From NCBI GenBank assembly GCA_021324575.1, contig JAJPIW010000026.1:1-64000 (forward strand): a DNA stretch of 64,000 nucleotides, in the 5' to 3' direction. The DNA is from Intrasporangiaceae bacterium. GTDB taxonomy: Bacteria > Actinomycetota > Actinomycetes > Actinomycetales > Dermatophilaceae. Positions 47,171-57,130 of the stretch are shown here, one piece after another. Within the stretch, counting starts at the first letter, position 1, and each line of letters opens with the position of its first letter. A program made the translations under genes and the position numbers. Below the pieces are notes generated by a model. It did no database searches. It was not told the origin of the DNA and worked only from the letters and a program-made list of their open reading frames with translations.

Positions 47171-48204
47171 TCAGGACGTGTAGGGCACCCGCTCCCAGGA
47201 CAGGGTCGACCCCGCGCCGGGGCGGTTGATGGTCACCTTGAGCCAGTCCTTGTTGTTGCTCGAGCCGTCCACGGTGATGCGGTGCAGGTTGTCGGCCGCG
47301 CCGGTCACCCCGTAGGTGGACAGCCAGTGCGAGCCGCTCGCGAGCGGCTGGTCGGAGTTGTAGAGGTGGCTGTCTCCGTTGAACAGGTAGACGTCGCCGT
47401 CGAACGAGGACGACTCGGTGACGAGCGCCTGGACGAGCGGCTGGAACGCCGAGACGTCGTTCCACGTGGGCGTGTACGTCGGGTCGAACATGTCGGCCTG
47501 CAGATAGATGGCGACGGCCCGGTCCTGCTTCTGCCGGGCCGTGGCGAAGCTCGCCCTCACCTGGTCGATGGCGTTGCCGATCCGGGAGTGCTCCTCGGCG
47601 ACCTGCTCCGGGGTCGCCGTCGTCTCGCCGATCCCGGTCCACGGCTGGAGGTCGTCGTTGGAGCCGATGACGTGGATGACCGAGAAGTCGACCCCCTGGC
47701 GGCGGAAGGCCACGTTCTCGGGGAAGCCGGCTGCGGCCTGCGAGGTCACCGTCATCGGGTTCTGGCCCAGGCTGGTGCCGGGGTGGGTGAAGAAGACCGC
47801 GCGGTCGAAGGCCAGCCGCTCCAGAGGGTGGTAGGCGCCGTTGTTTGCGCGGTGGCAGTCGGTCCACTCGTTGTCGCCGGGGGTGTAGACGAGAGGGCCG
47901 GTGAAGGTGCCGAAGTCGTCCTTGATCATCGAGTAGTAGGGGTCGTCGCAGCGGGTCGACCCGTTCTTGATGTCGCCGACGTGGATGGTGAACTGCGGGT
48001 CGGCGGCGTTGATCTGCTGGATCCAGCCGGGGAAGGCGGCGATCTGGTCGGCGCCGTAGGGGATGTCGCCGATGACGGCGAAGGAGAGAAGTGCCCGTCC
48101 TTGCCCTGGCCGTCGGCGGCATACGCGCTGGTGGCGCTGGCGGTGAGGGTGAGCGACGCGACGGCGAGCGCGTAGGCCGCGCGGCGGGTGGTCGAGGTGC
48201 GCAT
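47171..48204 (-). pseudogene. Secreted metallophosphoesterase with an apparent 2-nt frameshift just after the signal peptide
   Basis: Signal peptide MRTSTTRRAAYALAVASLTLTASATSAYAADGQGKDGHF in one frame; SFAVIGDIPYGADQ...HVGDIKNG...YTPGDNEWTDC in another; junction at a (GA)n run near 48084-48090. Confidence 0.75.
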
Positions 48205-48621
48205 GGGAGGCCCCTTGGTCAAGGTGAGGGAAGCGAACACCCCACTCTGGCGAGAGCTCGGCTGCCGGAGTGTGAACGGCGTCGGTCGGTTCGGTGAAGA
48301 GCGGGCAACGCGTTCGTATGCCGGTCGCACAGGTCTCCCGCGGACTCGCCACAGCGAGGTCTCAGCATTCGGGCGGACCGTGGGGTCGTTGCCGACGAGA
48401 AGGGTCGATGTCTTGGAAACTGCTGCCGGAACCCTCCGTAGAACCCTCCCCCGCAGCCTGCGCAGGACCCGCCGCTGGCTGGTCGCCCCGCTGGCCGCCG
48501 TCCTCGTCTCCACCGGGCTGATCGGGTTCCATCTCACCGATGCCCGCGCGACCGAGATCGCGGCTCGGGTAAGCGCCACGACCCCACACGCCTGAGCGGA
48601 CACCCGCATAGGGTGTCCGCC

Positions 48622-51201
48622 ATGAGCAGCGACGTGGCGGAGCCGGACGGCGGGGTCGTCGGCCGCTACCGGTCCCGCCTCGCGGTGACGGCGCGCGGGC
48701 AGCAACCGCCGACCGACGAGCTCACCGGACCGGCCGGCATACGGGAGCACCAGAACGCCGTCGTCGATGCGCTCGACGCGCTCGGGCTGCACGGTCTGCG
48801 CAGCGCCCAGGCCGAGGCGCGGCGGTTCGTCCGCGACGACGGGGTCCGCTACGGCTCCGCGACGGCCAAGCGACGCACCGGATCCGCCCGCCCGGTCCGG
48901 CGCTGGGAGATCGACCCGATCCCGGTCCTGATCCCGGCCGCCGAGTGGTCCACGCTCGAGGCCGGCCTCCAGCAACGCGCGCTCCTCCTGGACAAGGTGC
49001 TGGCCGACCTCTACGGGGAGCAGCGCCTCCTGCGCGAGGGGGTCATCCCGCCCGAGGTCGTCTACGGGCACCCCGGCTTCGTCCACCAGGCCGTCGGCAC
49101 CGGTGGAACCCCCCAGGGTCGGCTCGTCCTGACCGCGGCCGACCTCGGTCGGGGCGCGGACGGCAGCTGGCAGGTCATCGCCGACCGCGACGAGACCCCG
49201 GCGGGCGCGGGCTACGCGATGGCCAGCCGCCGGATCACGACCCGGGTCATGGCCGCCCTGCACCGTGGCAGCGACATCGTCCGGCTCCGCGGCTTCTTCC
49301 ACACGATGACCCTGGCTCTGCAGGACGTGAGCGTCACCGGGGCGACACGGCCCCGCATCGTCCTGCTGTCGCCGGGCGCCGACAGTGATACCGCGTTCGA
49401 GCAGTCGTTCATCGCGACCCTGTGCGGCTTCCCCGTCGTCGAGGCCGAGGACCTCGTCATGCGCGACGGCCGGGTCTGGATCGAGACGAGCGACCGGCCC
49501 GAACCGGTCGACGTGATCCTCCGCCGGGTCGACGCCGCCCTCTCCGACCCGCTGGAGCTGCGGGCCGACTCCGAGGTCGGGGTGCCCGGCCTGATCGAGG
49601 CGGTTCGTCGCGGGCAGGTCACCGTGGCCAACCCGATCGGGGCCGGGCTGCTCGACAACCCCGGGCTGCTCCCCTACCTGCCCCGAGCCGCGCGCCACCT
49701 GCTCGACGAGGACCTGCTTCTCCCGTCGCCGCAGACGTGGTGGTGTGGCGACCCGGCCGCCAGGGGCCATGTCCTCGCCCACCTCGACAGCCTCATCGTC
49801 AAGCCGATCGCCGCCGACGGTCCCGGGGAGAGCCGCTTCGGCTGGCGGCTCAGCGCCACGCAGCGTGAGGAGCTCCGGCGTGCGATCGAGCTGCGCCCCT
49901 GGGCTTGGTGCGGCCAGGCGGCGCTGCCGCTCTCGACCGCTCCGGTCGTCACACCGTCCGGCCTCGAGCCGCGTCGGCTCGTCCTGCGCACCTTCACGGT
50001 CACGGCGCGGGGCACGGCCCACGTGCTGCCCGGCGGCCTCGGCCGCGTCGCCCCGCGCGACGGCGACTCCTATGTGTCGACGGCCGCCGGCGCGCTGGCC
50101 AAGGACGTCTGGGTCGTGGCGGCAGACGGCGCCGATGGCCTTGTCCCGCAACCGATTCCGATCGACGCAGCCCAGCGCACGGCATACCGGACGACACCCT
50201 CGCCGCGTGTCGCCAGCAGCCTCTACCGCGTCGGTCGGCAGGCCGAGCGGGTCGAGGGGACGGCGCGTCTGCTGCGCGTCACGGCCGACCTCGTCGAGGA
50301 CCACGGCACCCGGCCCGGAACCCCCGGCGCGGCCGCCATGGCCGCCCTGCTCGGCGCCGTCACCTCGATCACCGGCACCGGCATCGGCTCGGGCCCGGAC
50401 GAACGCGCCGCCACCGAGGACTCCCTCACCCTCCTGCGCCGGCTGCTCGTCGACGTCGAGACCCCCGGATCGGTCTCGTATGCCGCCGCCCGGTTGGTCC
50501 GGGCGGCCCAGGAGGTGCGCGACCAGCTCTCCGGCGACGCCTGGATCGTGCTCTCCCGGTTGGAGCGGACCCTCGGCGAGACGCCCGGTGACGACGTCCA
50601 GCTCCAACCGCAGCTGGCCCACGTCCTGGAGTCAGGGCTGGCCATCGCGGGAATCGTCGTCGAGAGCATGGTCCGCGACGCGGCGTGGGGGTTCATCGAC
50701 GCGGGCACCCGGATCGAACGGGCCCAGCACACTCTCGCCCTGCTCGGCCGGACCCTCGCAACGCCTCGGTCGCCGGTCACCGACGGCCAGGTCACCGAGG
50801 CCGTCCTCAGCGCGGGCGAGAGCATCATCACCCACCGCCGCCGGATGGTCACCGGCGAGGGGCCCGCCTCCCCCATCCAGTCGGCCGTCACCCTCCTGCT
50901 CGTCGACCCAGGCAACCCGCGGTCGGTCGCGTTCTGCTTCGCCCGGCTCGCCGAGGACCTGCGGCTCGTCGGCGACGAGACGCTCGCGACCCGGGCCGAG
51001 GCCCTGCTCGACAGCATCCGGGCCCTCGACATCGACGAGCTGTGCGCCGGCGACCGCAGCGGCCTCGCCGAGACCCTGAGCCGGTTCTTCGACGACACGC
51101 ACGGTCTGGGTCTGGCGATCACCAAGGCGCACTTCACCCGTCGTGCGCCGCAGCACACGCTGCGCACCCAGTGGGCCACGGCGACCGAGACGGTGGGCTG
51201 A
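48622..51201 (+). CDS. Circularly permuted type 2 ATP-grasp protein fused to alpha-E domain
   Basis: RRWEIDPIPVLIPAAEWSTLEAGLQQRALLLDKVLADLYG; C-term helical alpha-E region (RIERAQHTLALLGRTL). Confidence 0.87.
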   Translation: MSSDVAEPDGGVVGRYRSRLAVTARGQQPPTDELTGPAGIREHQNAVVDALDALGLHGLRSAQAEARRFVRDDGVRYGSATAKRRTGSARPVRRWEIDPIPVLIPAAEWSTLEAGLQQRALLLDKVLADLYGEQRLLREGVIPPEVVYGHPGFVHQAVGTGGTPQGRLVLTAADLGRGADGSWQVIADRDETPAGAGYAMASRRITTRVMAALHRGSDIVRLRGFFHTMTLALQDVSVTGATRPRIVLLSPGADSDTAFEQSFIATLCGFPVVEAEDLVMRDGRVWIETSDRPEPVDVILRRVDAALSDPLELRADSEVGVPGLIEAVRRGQVTVANPIGAGLLDNPGLLPYLPRAARHLLDEDLLLPSPQTWWCGDPAARGHVLAHLDSLIVKPIAADGPGESRFGWRLSATQREELRRAIELRPWAWCGQAALPLSTAPVVTPSGLEPRRLVLRTFTVTARGTAHVLPGGLGRVAPRDGDSYVSTAAGALAKDVWVVAADGADGLVPQPIPIDAAQRTAYRTTPSPRVASSLYRVGRQAERVEGTARLLRVTADLVEDHGTRPGTPGAAAMAALLGAVTSITGTGIGSGPDERAATEDSLTLLRRLLVDVETPGSVSYAAARLVRAAQEVRDQLSGDAWIVLSRLERTLGETPGDDVQLQPQLAHVLESGLAIAGIVVESMVRDAAWGFIDAGTRIERAQHTLALLGRTLATPRSPVTDGQVTEAVLSAGESIITHRRRMVTGEGPASPIQSAVTLLLVDPGNPRSVAFCFARLAEDLRLVGDETLATRAEALLDSIRALDIDELCAGDRSGLAETLSRFFDDTHGLGLAITKAHFTRRAPQHTLRTQWATATETVG

Positions 51202-51203
51202 GC

Positions 51204-52094
51204 ATGGCCAACCACTACGAGGTGCGACACCGGACGACCTACACCTACGACGACGACGTCGAGGCCTGCTACGAACGCGGCCCGCTCCGCCCCCGCGACA
51301 CCCCCTACCAACAGGTGCAGTCGCACGAGGTCACCGTCAGCCCCGAGCCGGACCTCGTCACCGACCACACCGACCACTTCGGCAACCACACGCAGTACCT
51401 CGAGATCCGCACACCCCACACCGAGCTCGTCGTCGACAAGCGGACCGTGGTCACCGTCGACTGGCCGACCCCGGACCCGGCCGTGCTCGACGCCCACACC
51501 GTCGCCGACGTCGCCCTGCGCACGACCGGCCAGCCGGACGCCCCACTTGTGCACACGGCATACCGGCTGCCCTCCCGACTGGTCGACATCGGCCCGGAGG
51601 TCATCGCGTATGCCGCACCGATCCTCTCCCCCGACCGTCCGTTCGGGGAGGCGCTCGCCGCGCTCTACGAGGCGGTCTACTCCGACTTCCGGTACGAGAA
51701 GGGGGCCACGTCGGTGCGTACGACGTTGCCCGAGCTGCTCGAGCTGCGGGCCGGCGTGTGCCAGGACTTCGCCCACCTCGCCCTCGGCGCCCTGCGCTGG
51801 GCCGGGCTCACCGCCCGCTACGTGAGCGGCTACATCGAGACGACCCCGCCGCCCGGGCGGCCCAAGCTGGCCGGCTCCGACGCGACCCACGCCTGGGTGT
51901 CCGTGCTGGCGCCGGACGGCACCTGGGTCGACCTCGACCCGACGAACAACCACTTCGCCGACTCCCGCTACATCGTCAGCGCGTGGGGCCGCGACTTCGC
52001 CGACGTGTCACCGCTCAAGGGCGTCGTCTTCACCGAGAGCCCGACGTCGCGGCTCAAGGTCGGCGTCGACGTCATCCCGCTCGACGCGTCGTAG
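51204..52094 (+). CDS. Transglutaminase-like family protein
   Basis: YEVRHRTTYTYDDDVEACYERGPLRPRDTPYQ; ELRAGVCQDFAHLALGALRWAGLTARYVSGYIET; ATHAWVSV. Confidence 0.9.
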   Translation: MANHYEVRHRTTYTYDDDVEACYERGPLRPRDTPYQQVQSHEVTVSPEPDLVTDHTDHFGNHTQYLEIRTPHTELVVDKRTVVTVDWPTPDPAVLDAHTVADVALRTTGQPDAPLVHTAYRLPSRLVDIGPEVIAYAAPILSPDRPFGEALAALYEAVYSDFRYEKGATSVRTTLPELLELRAGVCQDFAHLALGALRWAGLTARYVSGYIETTPPPGRPKLAGSDATHAWVSVLAPDGTWVDLDPTNNHFADSRYIVSAWGRDFADVSPLKGVVFTESPTSRLKVGVDVIPLDAS

Positions 52095-52228
52095 CTTCTG
52101 CTAGCAAAGGTTGGGTCTCTTAGCGCAGGTTGCACCCTGTGCTGAGTGACCCGAGGTCTGCTGAGTCATGCGCCGGGGACCGCACCAACCCACCTGGCTC
52201 GGCGACGTGGCCGCATCACGGGCGACGT

Positions 52229-53140
52229 TCAGGCGGCGGCCCGTCGGCCGTGGGCCACCTCGTGCAGGACCGCGACCGCTCGGGCCACCGCAGGGTTGGC
52301 GTCGCTGCCCTCCCGGACGAAGGTGACGATGCGCCGGGTCGGGGTGGGGTCGACGATGGTCAGGGCCCGAGCACCGGGGGGGAGGACCCCGACAGCAAGC
52401 CGCGGGATGGCGGTCAGGCCGACACCGGCCGCGGCGAAGGCGATGGCGGCGTGGTGGTCACTGGCGCGCGCGACGTAGCGCGGCGTGAACCCGGCCGCGC
52501 GCCACGCCTTGGCGAGGATCCGGCCGCAGGTCGTGTCCTGGAAGTCGTCGTCGATCCAGCGCTGGCCGGCGAGCGCGGCGACCGACACCTCGTCGCCTGC
52601 CGCGAGTGGGTGGTCGGCCGCGAGGATGAGCGCGTAGGGCTCCTCGAGGAGGACGTGCCGGCGGTAGCCGGGCAGGGCGGTCGGCTCGTCGTCGGGGTCC
52701 TCGGTGCGTAGGTCGATGTCATAGCCCTGCTTGGCCGTCCCGGGGTACTCGTTGAGCCCGAGGGTGAGCATCACGTCGGGGAACTCGCTGATCAATGTCC
52801 TTGCCACCAAAGGGATCCAGGTCTCCCCCGCCGAGGCGAAGGTGCCGATCGACAGGTTGCCCGTGCGCCCGTCGCGCAGGTCGTCGACGAGGCCACCGAG
52901 CCGGCTCAGGCTGTCCATGACCTCCTCACTGCGGGCGGCGAGGAGGCGGCCCGCGGCCGTGGGGGCGATGCCGCGGCCGGACTTCTCGAAGAGGGCCAGG
53001 CCGGTCTCGCGCTGGAGCGCGGTGATCTGCTGGCTCACCGCCGAGGGGCTGTAGCCGAGGTGGTTGGCGGCCGCCTGGACGGTGCCGCTGGCCACGACGG
53101 CACGGAAGACACGCAGGCGCTGGACGTCGAGAACGGACAT
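52229..53140 (-). CDS. LysR-family transcriptional regulator
   Basis: LDVQRLRVFRAVVASGTVQAAANHLGYSPSAVSQQITALQRETGLALFEK. Confidence 0.92.
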   Translation of the reverse strand: MSVLDVQRLRVFRAVVASGTVQAAANHLGYSPSAVSQQITALQRETGLALFEKSGRGIAPTAAGRLLAARSEEVMDSLSRLGGLVDDLRDGRTGNLSIGTFASAGETWIPLVARTLISEFPDVMLTLGLNEYPGTAKQGYDIDLRTEDPDDEPTALPGYRRHVLLEEPYALILAADHPLAAGDEVSVAALAGQRWIDDDFQDTTCGRILAKAWRAAGFTPRYVARASDHHAAIAFAAAGVGLTAIPRLAVGVLPPGARALTIVDPTPTRRIVTFVREGSDANPAVARAVAVLHEVAHGRRAAA

Positions 53141-53222
53141 GACTCGACCATACAGCAGATAAGGATGGTCGTTAAGAAATCATCGCTTGTCCTTTCGAAT
53201 CAACGGGAGCAGGGTTGAGGTC

Positions 53223-53417
53223 ATGAACACCTACTCCTTCCCCCTCGGAACCGACCACGACGACTACGACGCCACCCGGGTGGCCGCCGACCTCCGCGCC
53301 CAGCGCGGCTCCGCACAGGCCACCGGGTCGAGTCGCTCGCGGCGGCCCCACCTCTCCGACCTGCTCGGCTTCACAACAGGTCGGGCGGCGTCTCGGGGCC
53401 ACCGCGTCGCTCGGTGA
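53223..53417 (+). CDS. Small hypothetical protein divergent from lysR
   Basis: MNTYSFPLGTDHDDYDATRVAADLRAQRGSAQATGSSRSRRPHLSDLLGF. Confidence 0.5.
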   Translation: MNTYSFPLGTDHDDYDATRVAADLRAQRGSAQATGSSRSRRPHLSDLLGFTTGRAASRGHRVAR

Positions 53418-54279
53418 CGGCGACGACGACGATCCCCACGAGGATCAGCCCCAGCCCCACCCAGGACCCCACGGTCAGCACCTCGCCGACCACGACGACG
53501 GCGAGCAGGGTTGCGACGAGCGGCTCGGCGAGCGCCAGCGTCGTCGCGGTCGAGGCGGCCAGGGCCCGCAGGCCGTAGCCGAACAGCAGGTATGCCGCGG
53601 CCATCGGCAGTACGGCGAGATAGCCCAGCACGACCAGTCCCCGGCCCGAGAGCAGTGGCCCCGGCCGGCCGAGCACGAACCACGGCAGCAGGACCACAGC
53701 CGCCAGGACGAACATCGACGCCATGACCGCGCGCGAGGGTGCGCCGGCCGCGATCAGCCTGGACCCGGCATACGAGTAGACGGCGTACCCGAACCCGGCC
53801 CCCAGCGCGAGGAGAACCCCCACCACGGGGCTGTGGCCGGGCGCCGCGTGGGCGCCGTACGCGAGCAGTCCCATCCCCACGACGGCGACGCCCGTGGCGA
53901 GCAGCCACGGGAGGCGCACCCGGCGGCGGTCGAGCACGAGCTCGAGCAGGGCCGCGAAGACCGGCCCCGAGCCGAGCGCGAGGACGTTGCCGATGGCGAC
54001 CCCGACTCGCGCCATCGACGCGTAGTACATCGACGCATAGAGGATCACCCCCACCGCTCCGGCGGCCAGCGCGCCGCGGGCCGAGCGGTCGCGCAGGAGG
54101 CGGGTCGTGGACCGTGCGTCGACGGCATACAGGATCAGTGCGCCGACGCCGAACGTCGACAGCCCGATGAGGGTCGCGCTGGAGCCGGCGGGGGCATAGT
54201 GCGCGACCGTGCCGGTCGTCCCCCAGAGCACGCAGGCGGCCAGGACCGATGCCGTATGCCGGGTGCTCGCCGTCGCCAT
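53371..54279 (-). CDS. EamA/DMT-family transporter
   Basis: VLAACVLWGTTGTVAHYAP; ALAEPLVATLLAVVVVGEVLTVGSWVGLGLILVGI. Confidence 0.9.
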   Translation of the reverse strand: MATASTRHTASVLAACVLWGTTGTVAHYAPAGSSATLIGLSTFGVGALILYAVDARSTTRLLRDRSARGALAAGAVGVILYASMYYASMARVGVAIGNVLALGSGPVFAALLELVLDRRRVRLPWLLATGVAVVGMGLLAYGAHAAPGHSPVVGVLLALGAGFGYAVYSYAGSRLIAAGAPSRAVMASMFVLAAVVLLPWFVLGRPGPLLSGRGLVVLGYLAVLPMAAAYLLFGYGLRALAASTATTLALAEPLVATLLAVVVVGEVLTVGSWVGLGLILVGIVVVAVTERRGGPETPPDLL

Positions 54280-54313
54280 GGACGCGACCCTAGGCGCTCC
54301 CTAGGCTCTCGGC

Positions 54314-55600
54314 ATGACTGGTGTGCAGCGCGGACCCGGGCGGGCTCGGCAGGGCACGATCTACCGGGCCGGGGTTTTCGGGCACCATCCGTCGGTGCCG
54401 ACCGACGCGGCCTCGCTGGAGCGAAGGGCCCTGCGGGCGATGTCTCCGGTGGCGCGGGCCTATGTCGCCGGCGGGGCGGGTGAGGGCGCGACGATGCGGG
54501 CCAACCGGGAGGCTTTCGACCGGTGGCGGGTCGTGCCGCGGATGCTCCACGGGGTGACGTCGCGGGACCTGTCGACCTCTGTCCTGGGGACGGAGCTGCG
54601 GGCTCCGTTGTTGCTGGCTCCGGTCGGGGCCGGATGCCTCGTGGCGTCGGACAGCGACGTCTTGATCGCGCGGGGGGCCGCGGCGGCGGACGTGCCCTAC
54701 GTCTTCAGCAACCAGGGCTGCAACCCGCTGGAGGAGACGGCGGCGGCGATGGGGTCGACACCGTTCTGGCAGCAGCTGTACTGGTCCACCGACGAGGCGC
54801 TCGTCGACTCGATGATCGGCCGGGCCGAGGCGGCGGGCGCTCGCGCGCTGGTGGTCACCATCGACACGACGATGCTCGGCTGGCGGCCGCAGGACCTCAA
54901 CCTCGGTTCGCTGCCCTTCGCCCGCGGGATGGGCATCGCGCAGTACACGAGCGACCCGCGCTTCCGTGCCCTGGTGGCCGAGCGGCTTGCTGCGGCGTCC
55001 GGCCCACGGGCCAAGGTGGAGGTGACCGTCGGGGCGGTCCGGACGCTCCTCACGATGTCGCGAACCCACCCCGGCGACTTCCGCGAGAACCTCCGCTCCC
55101 CCGAGCCGCGGGCGGCCGTCGAGACGTTCCTCGACATCTACTCCAACCCGGCCCTCTCCTGGTCACACCTCGCGACCCTCCGCCAGCGGACGTCGATCCC
55201 GGTGCTGCTCAAGGGGATCCTGCATCCCGATGATGCGCGGCGGGCGTTCGACGAGGGGGTGGACGGGGTGATCGTCTCCAACCACGGCGGGCGTCAGGTC
55301 GACCGGTCGGTCGCCTCGCTCGATGCGCTCGTGGCCGTTCGTGCGGCCGTGGGACCGGATCCGGTCGTGTTGCTGGACAGCGGAATCCGGACCGGTGCCG
55401 ACCTGTTTGTCGCGCTCGCGCTGGGCGCCGACGCCTGCCTGCTCGGGCGACCGCACATCTACGGGCTGGCCCTGGACGGTGCCGATGGAGTCCGTCAGGT
55501 CGTCGAGAACGTCATCGCCGAGCTCGACCTCACCATGGGCCTCGTCGGTATCGACTCGATCGCGGCGATCACCCGCGACCTGCTCGTTCCCGTCGTGTGA
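54314..55600 (+). CDS. FMN-dependent alpha-hydroxy-acid oxidizing protein (lactate 2-monooxygenase-like)
   Basis: WRVVPRMLHGVTSRDLSTSVLGTELRAPLLLAPVG; VDGVIVSNHGGRQVDRSVASLDAL. Confidence 0.92.
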   Translation: MTGVQRGPGRARQGTIYRAGVFGHHPSVPTDAASLERRALRAMSPVARAYVAGGAGEGATMRANREAFDRWRVVPRMLHGVTSRDLSTSVLGTELRAPLLLAPVGAGCLVASDSDVLIARGAAAADVPYVFSNQGCNPLEETAAAMGSTPFWQQLYWSTDEALVDSMIGRAEAAGARALVVTIDTTMLGWRPQDLNLGSLPFARGMGIAQYTSDPRFRALVAERLAAASGPRAKVEVTVGAVRTLLTMSRTHPGDFRENLRSPEPRAAVETFLDIYSNPALSWSHLATLRQRTSIPVLLKGILHPDDARRAFDEGVDGVIVSNHGGRQVDRSVASLDALVAVRAAVGPDPVVLLDSGIRTGADLFVALALGADACLLGRPHIYGLALDGADGVRQVVENVIAELDLTMGLVGIDSIAAITRDLLVPVV

Positions 55601-55759
55601 CGCCGGACCCAGGGTCCCGGGGAACGCAACTTCCGATCCGCCGAACAGGCCGGCTCGACTCAGCCGTTCCGCTCATTGACTTTACCGTGTCTTTACTGTT
55701 TCTTTAACCTTGTTAGACCATCTGGCGAGCAGGTGGGAGTCCGTTACGAGGTCGGTGAC

Positions 55760-56125
55760 ATGGGTTTCTTCGAACGCAGCAGCTTCCGGTTCTCCCGGTC
55801 GATGCCCGATGCCGACGACCCCGGTCGCGGACCTGTGGCCGAGGCGCAACCGGGCACGACAGATCCCTCGGGCGACCCCGGCCCGCTTGAGCCGTCCGGG
55901 GCATCGGAGGGTCTGCCGCGGATCACCCGTGTCCAGGGGGGTCGCTATGTGATCACGGACGGCGCTGGTCGTCAGATCGGCACGATTCGCGGTGACTACG
56001 TGATCGGCTTCACCGTGACGTGCTGGGACTCACAGCGCCGGTTCAGCGACCTCGATCAGGCTTCGGCCGCGATCTCGGCCGAAGCGAACGCTCGCATCAT
56101 GGCTCGGCTGCCCGCCCCGTCCTGA
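55760..56125 (+). CDS. Conserved hypothetical protein
   Basis: ITRVQGGRYVITDGAGRQIGTIRGDYVIGFTVTCWDSQRRFSDLDQASAAISAEANARI; AT-rich upstream region. Confidence 0.7.
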   Translation: MGFFERSSFRFSRSMPDADDPGRGPVAEAQPGTTDPSGDPGPLEPSGASEGLPRITRVQGGRYVITDGAGRQIGTIRGDYVIGFTVTCWDSQRRFSDLDQASAAISAEANARIMARLPAPS

Positions 56126-56183
56126 CCGGTCACCGACCACCGCAGCGAGCGGCTCTGCGCCGGGCACCTCGCACGTCCGTGGA

Positions 56184-57116
56184 TCAGCGGCTGCCGCGGC
56201 GGCCTCGTGGCCTCAGCCGGACACCAGGGAGCGCCGGGGCCGGAATCCTTTGTCGCACACCGGTGTAGCCCTCCACCACACCGAACCGGTCGCCCTCCGC
56301 CTCCCACTCCGCGCGGAACGTCTCGATCTCCTCATGGCTACGGCCCACGAAGTTCCACCACATGACGAGCTCCTCCTCGAACGGCGCGCCCCCGATGAGC
56401 ACCATCCGCGCCCCCTCCGCACCGGCCTGCAGCGTGACCTCCCGGCAGCCAGTCTCGAGGAAGCCGAGCTCGGTCGCCCCAACCCGCTCCTCGTCGACCC
56501 AGATCTCGCCCTGGTCGACGAGGAAGCCGTGCTCGTATGTCGGGTCGAGACTGAGCCTGAACGACGCCCCCGACACCAGGTCGAGCTGGGCGCCGACCAG
56601 TGGTGTGTGCGTCTCCACCGGACTTGACCCGACGCCATCCAGCGAGCCGAGGAACACCCGCGCGTGACCGGCATACGAGGGCAGCTCGACGGGCTCCGCG
56701 GCGAAGTGGGCGAAGGCACGCGGGGCGTCCCGGGCCTCAGCCGGGAGCGCGACCCAGAGCTGAACCCCATGCAGGACAACGGTTTCCGGTGTCGACACCT
56801 CCGAGTGGGCGATCCCGTGACCACTGGTCATCAGGTTGACCTCGCCGGGCCGGACCATCGCGTGGTTCCCGGCGCTGTCGCGGTGCTCTATCTCGCCGGT
56901 GAACAGCCAGGAGACGGTCTGCAGCCCGGTGTGCGGGTGCGGGGCGACGTCCATGCCGGGTCCGTCAGCGCCGACCCGGGTCGGGCCGTAGTGGTCGGCG
57001 AAGCACCAGGCCCCGATGAACGCGCGCTCACGGCCGGGCAGCGTGCGCCGCACCGTCATCCCCCGTAGCCCGCCGAGCGGCACCTCGCGGGCCTCGACCA
57101 CCTGGAGCCCAGCCAC
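56184..57116 (-). CDS. Pirin family protein
   Basis: RTLPGRERAFIGAWCFADHYGP; DVAPHPHTGLQTVSWLFTGEIEHRDSAG. Confidence 0.92.
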   Translation of the reverse strand: MAGLQVVEAREVPLGGLRGMTVRRTLPGRERAFIGAWCFADHYGPTRVGADGPGMDVAPHPHTGLQTVSWLFTGEIEHRDSAGNHAMVRPGEVNLMTSGHGIAHSEVSTPETVVLHGVQLWVALPAEARDAPRAFAHFAAEPVELPSYAGHARVFLGSLDGVGSSPVETHTPLVGAQLDLVSGASFRLSLDPTYEHGFLVDQGEIWVDEERVGATELGFLETGCREVTLQAGAEGARMVLIGGAPFEEELVMWWNFVGRSHEEIETFRAEWEAEGDRFGVVEGYTGVRQRIPAPALPGVRLRPRGRRGSR

Positions 57117-57130
57117 CGGGACGCGCCCTG

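Noticed and set aside
48188-48595. Small ORF with one TM (RRWLVAPLAAVLVSTGLIGFHLTDARATEIAARVSATTPHA)
   Set aside because: Plausible membrane peptide, but no convincing start codon/RBS could be identified by eye.
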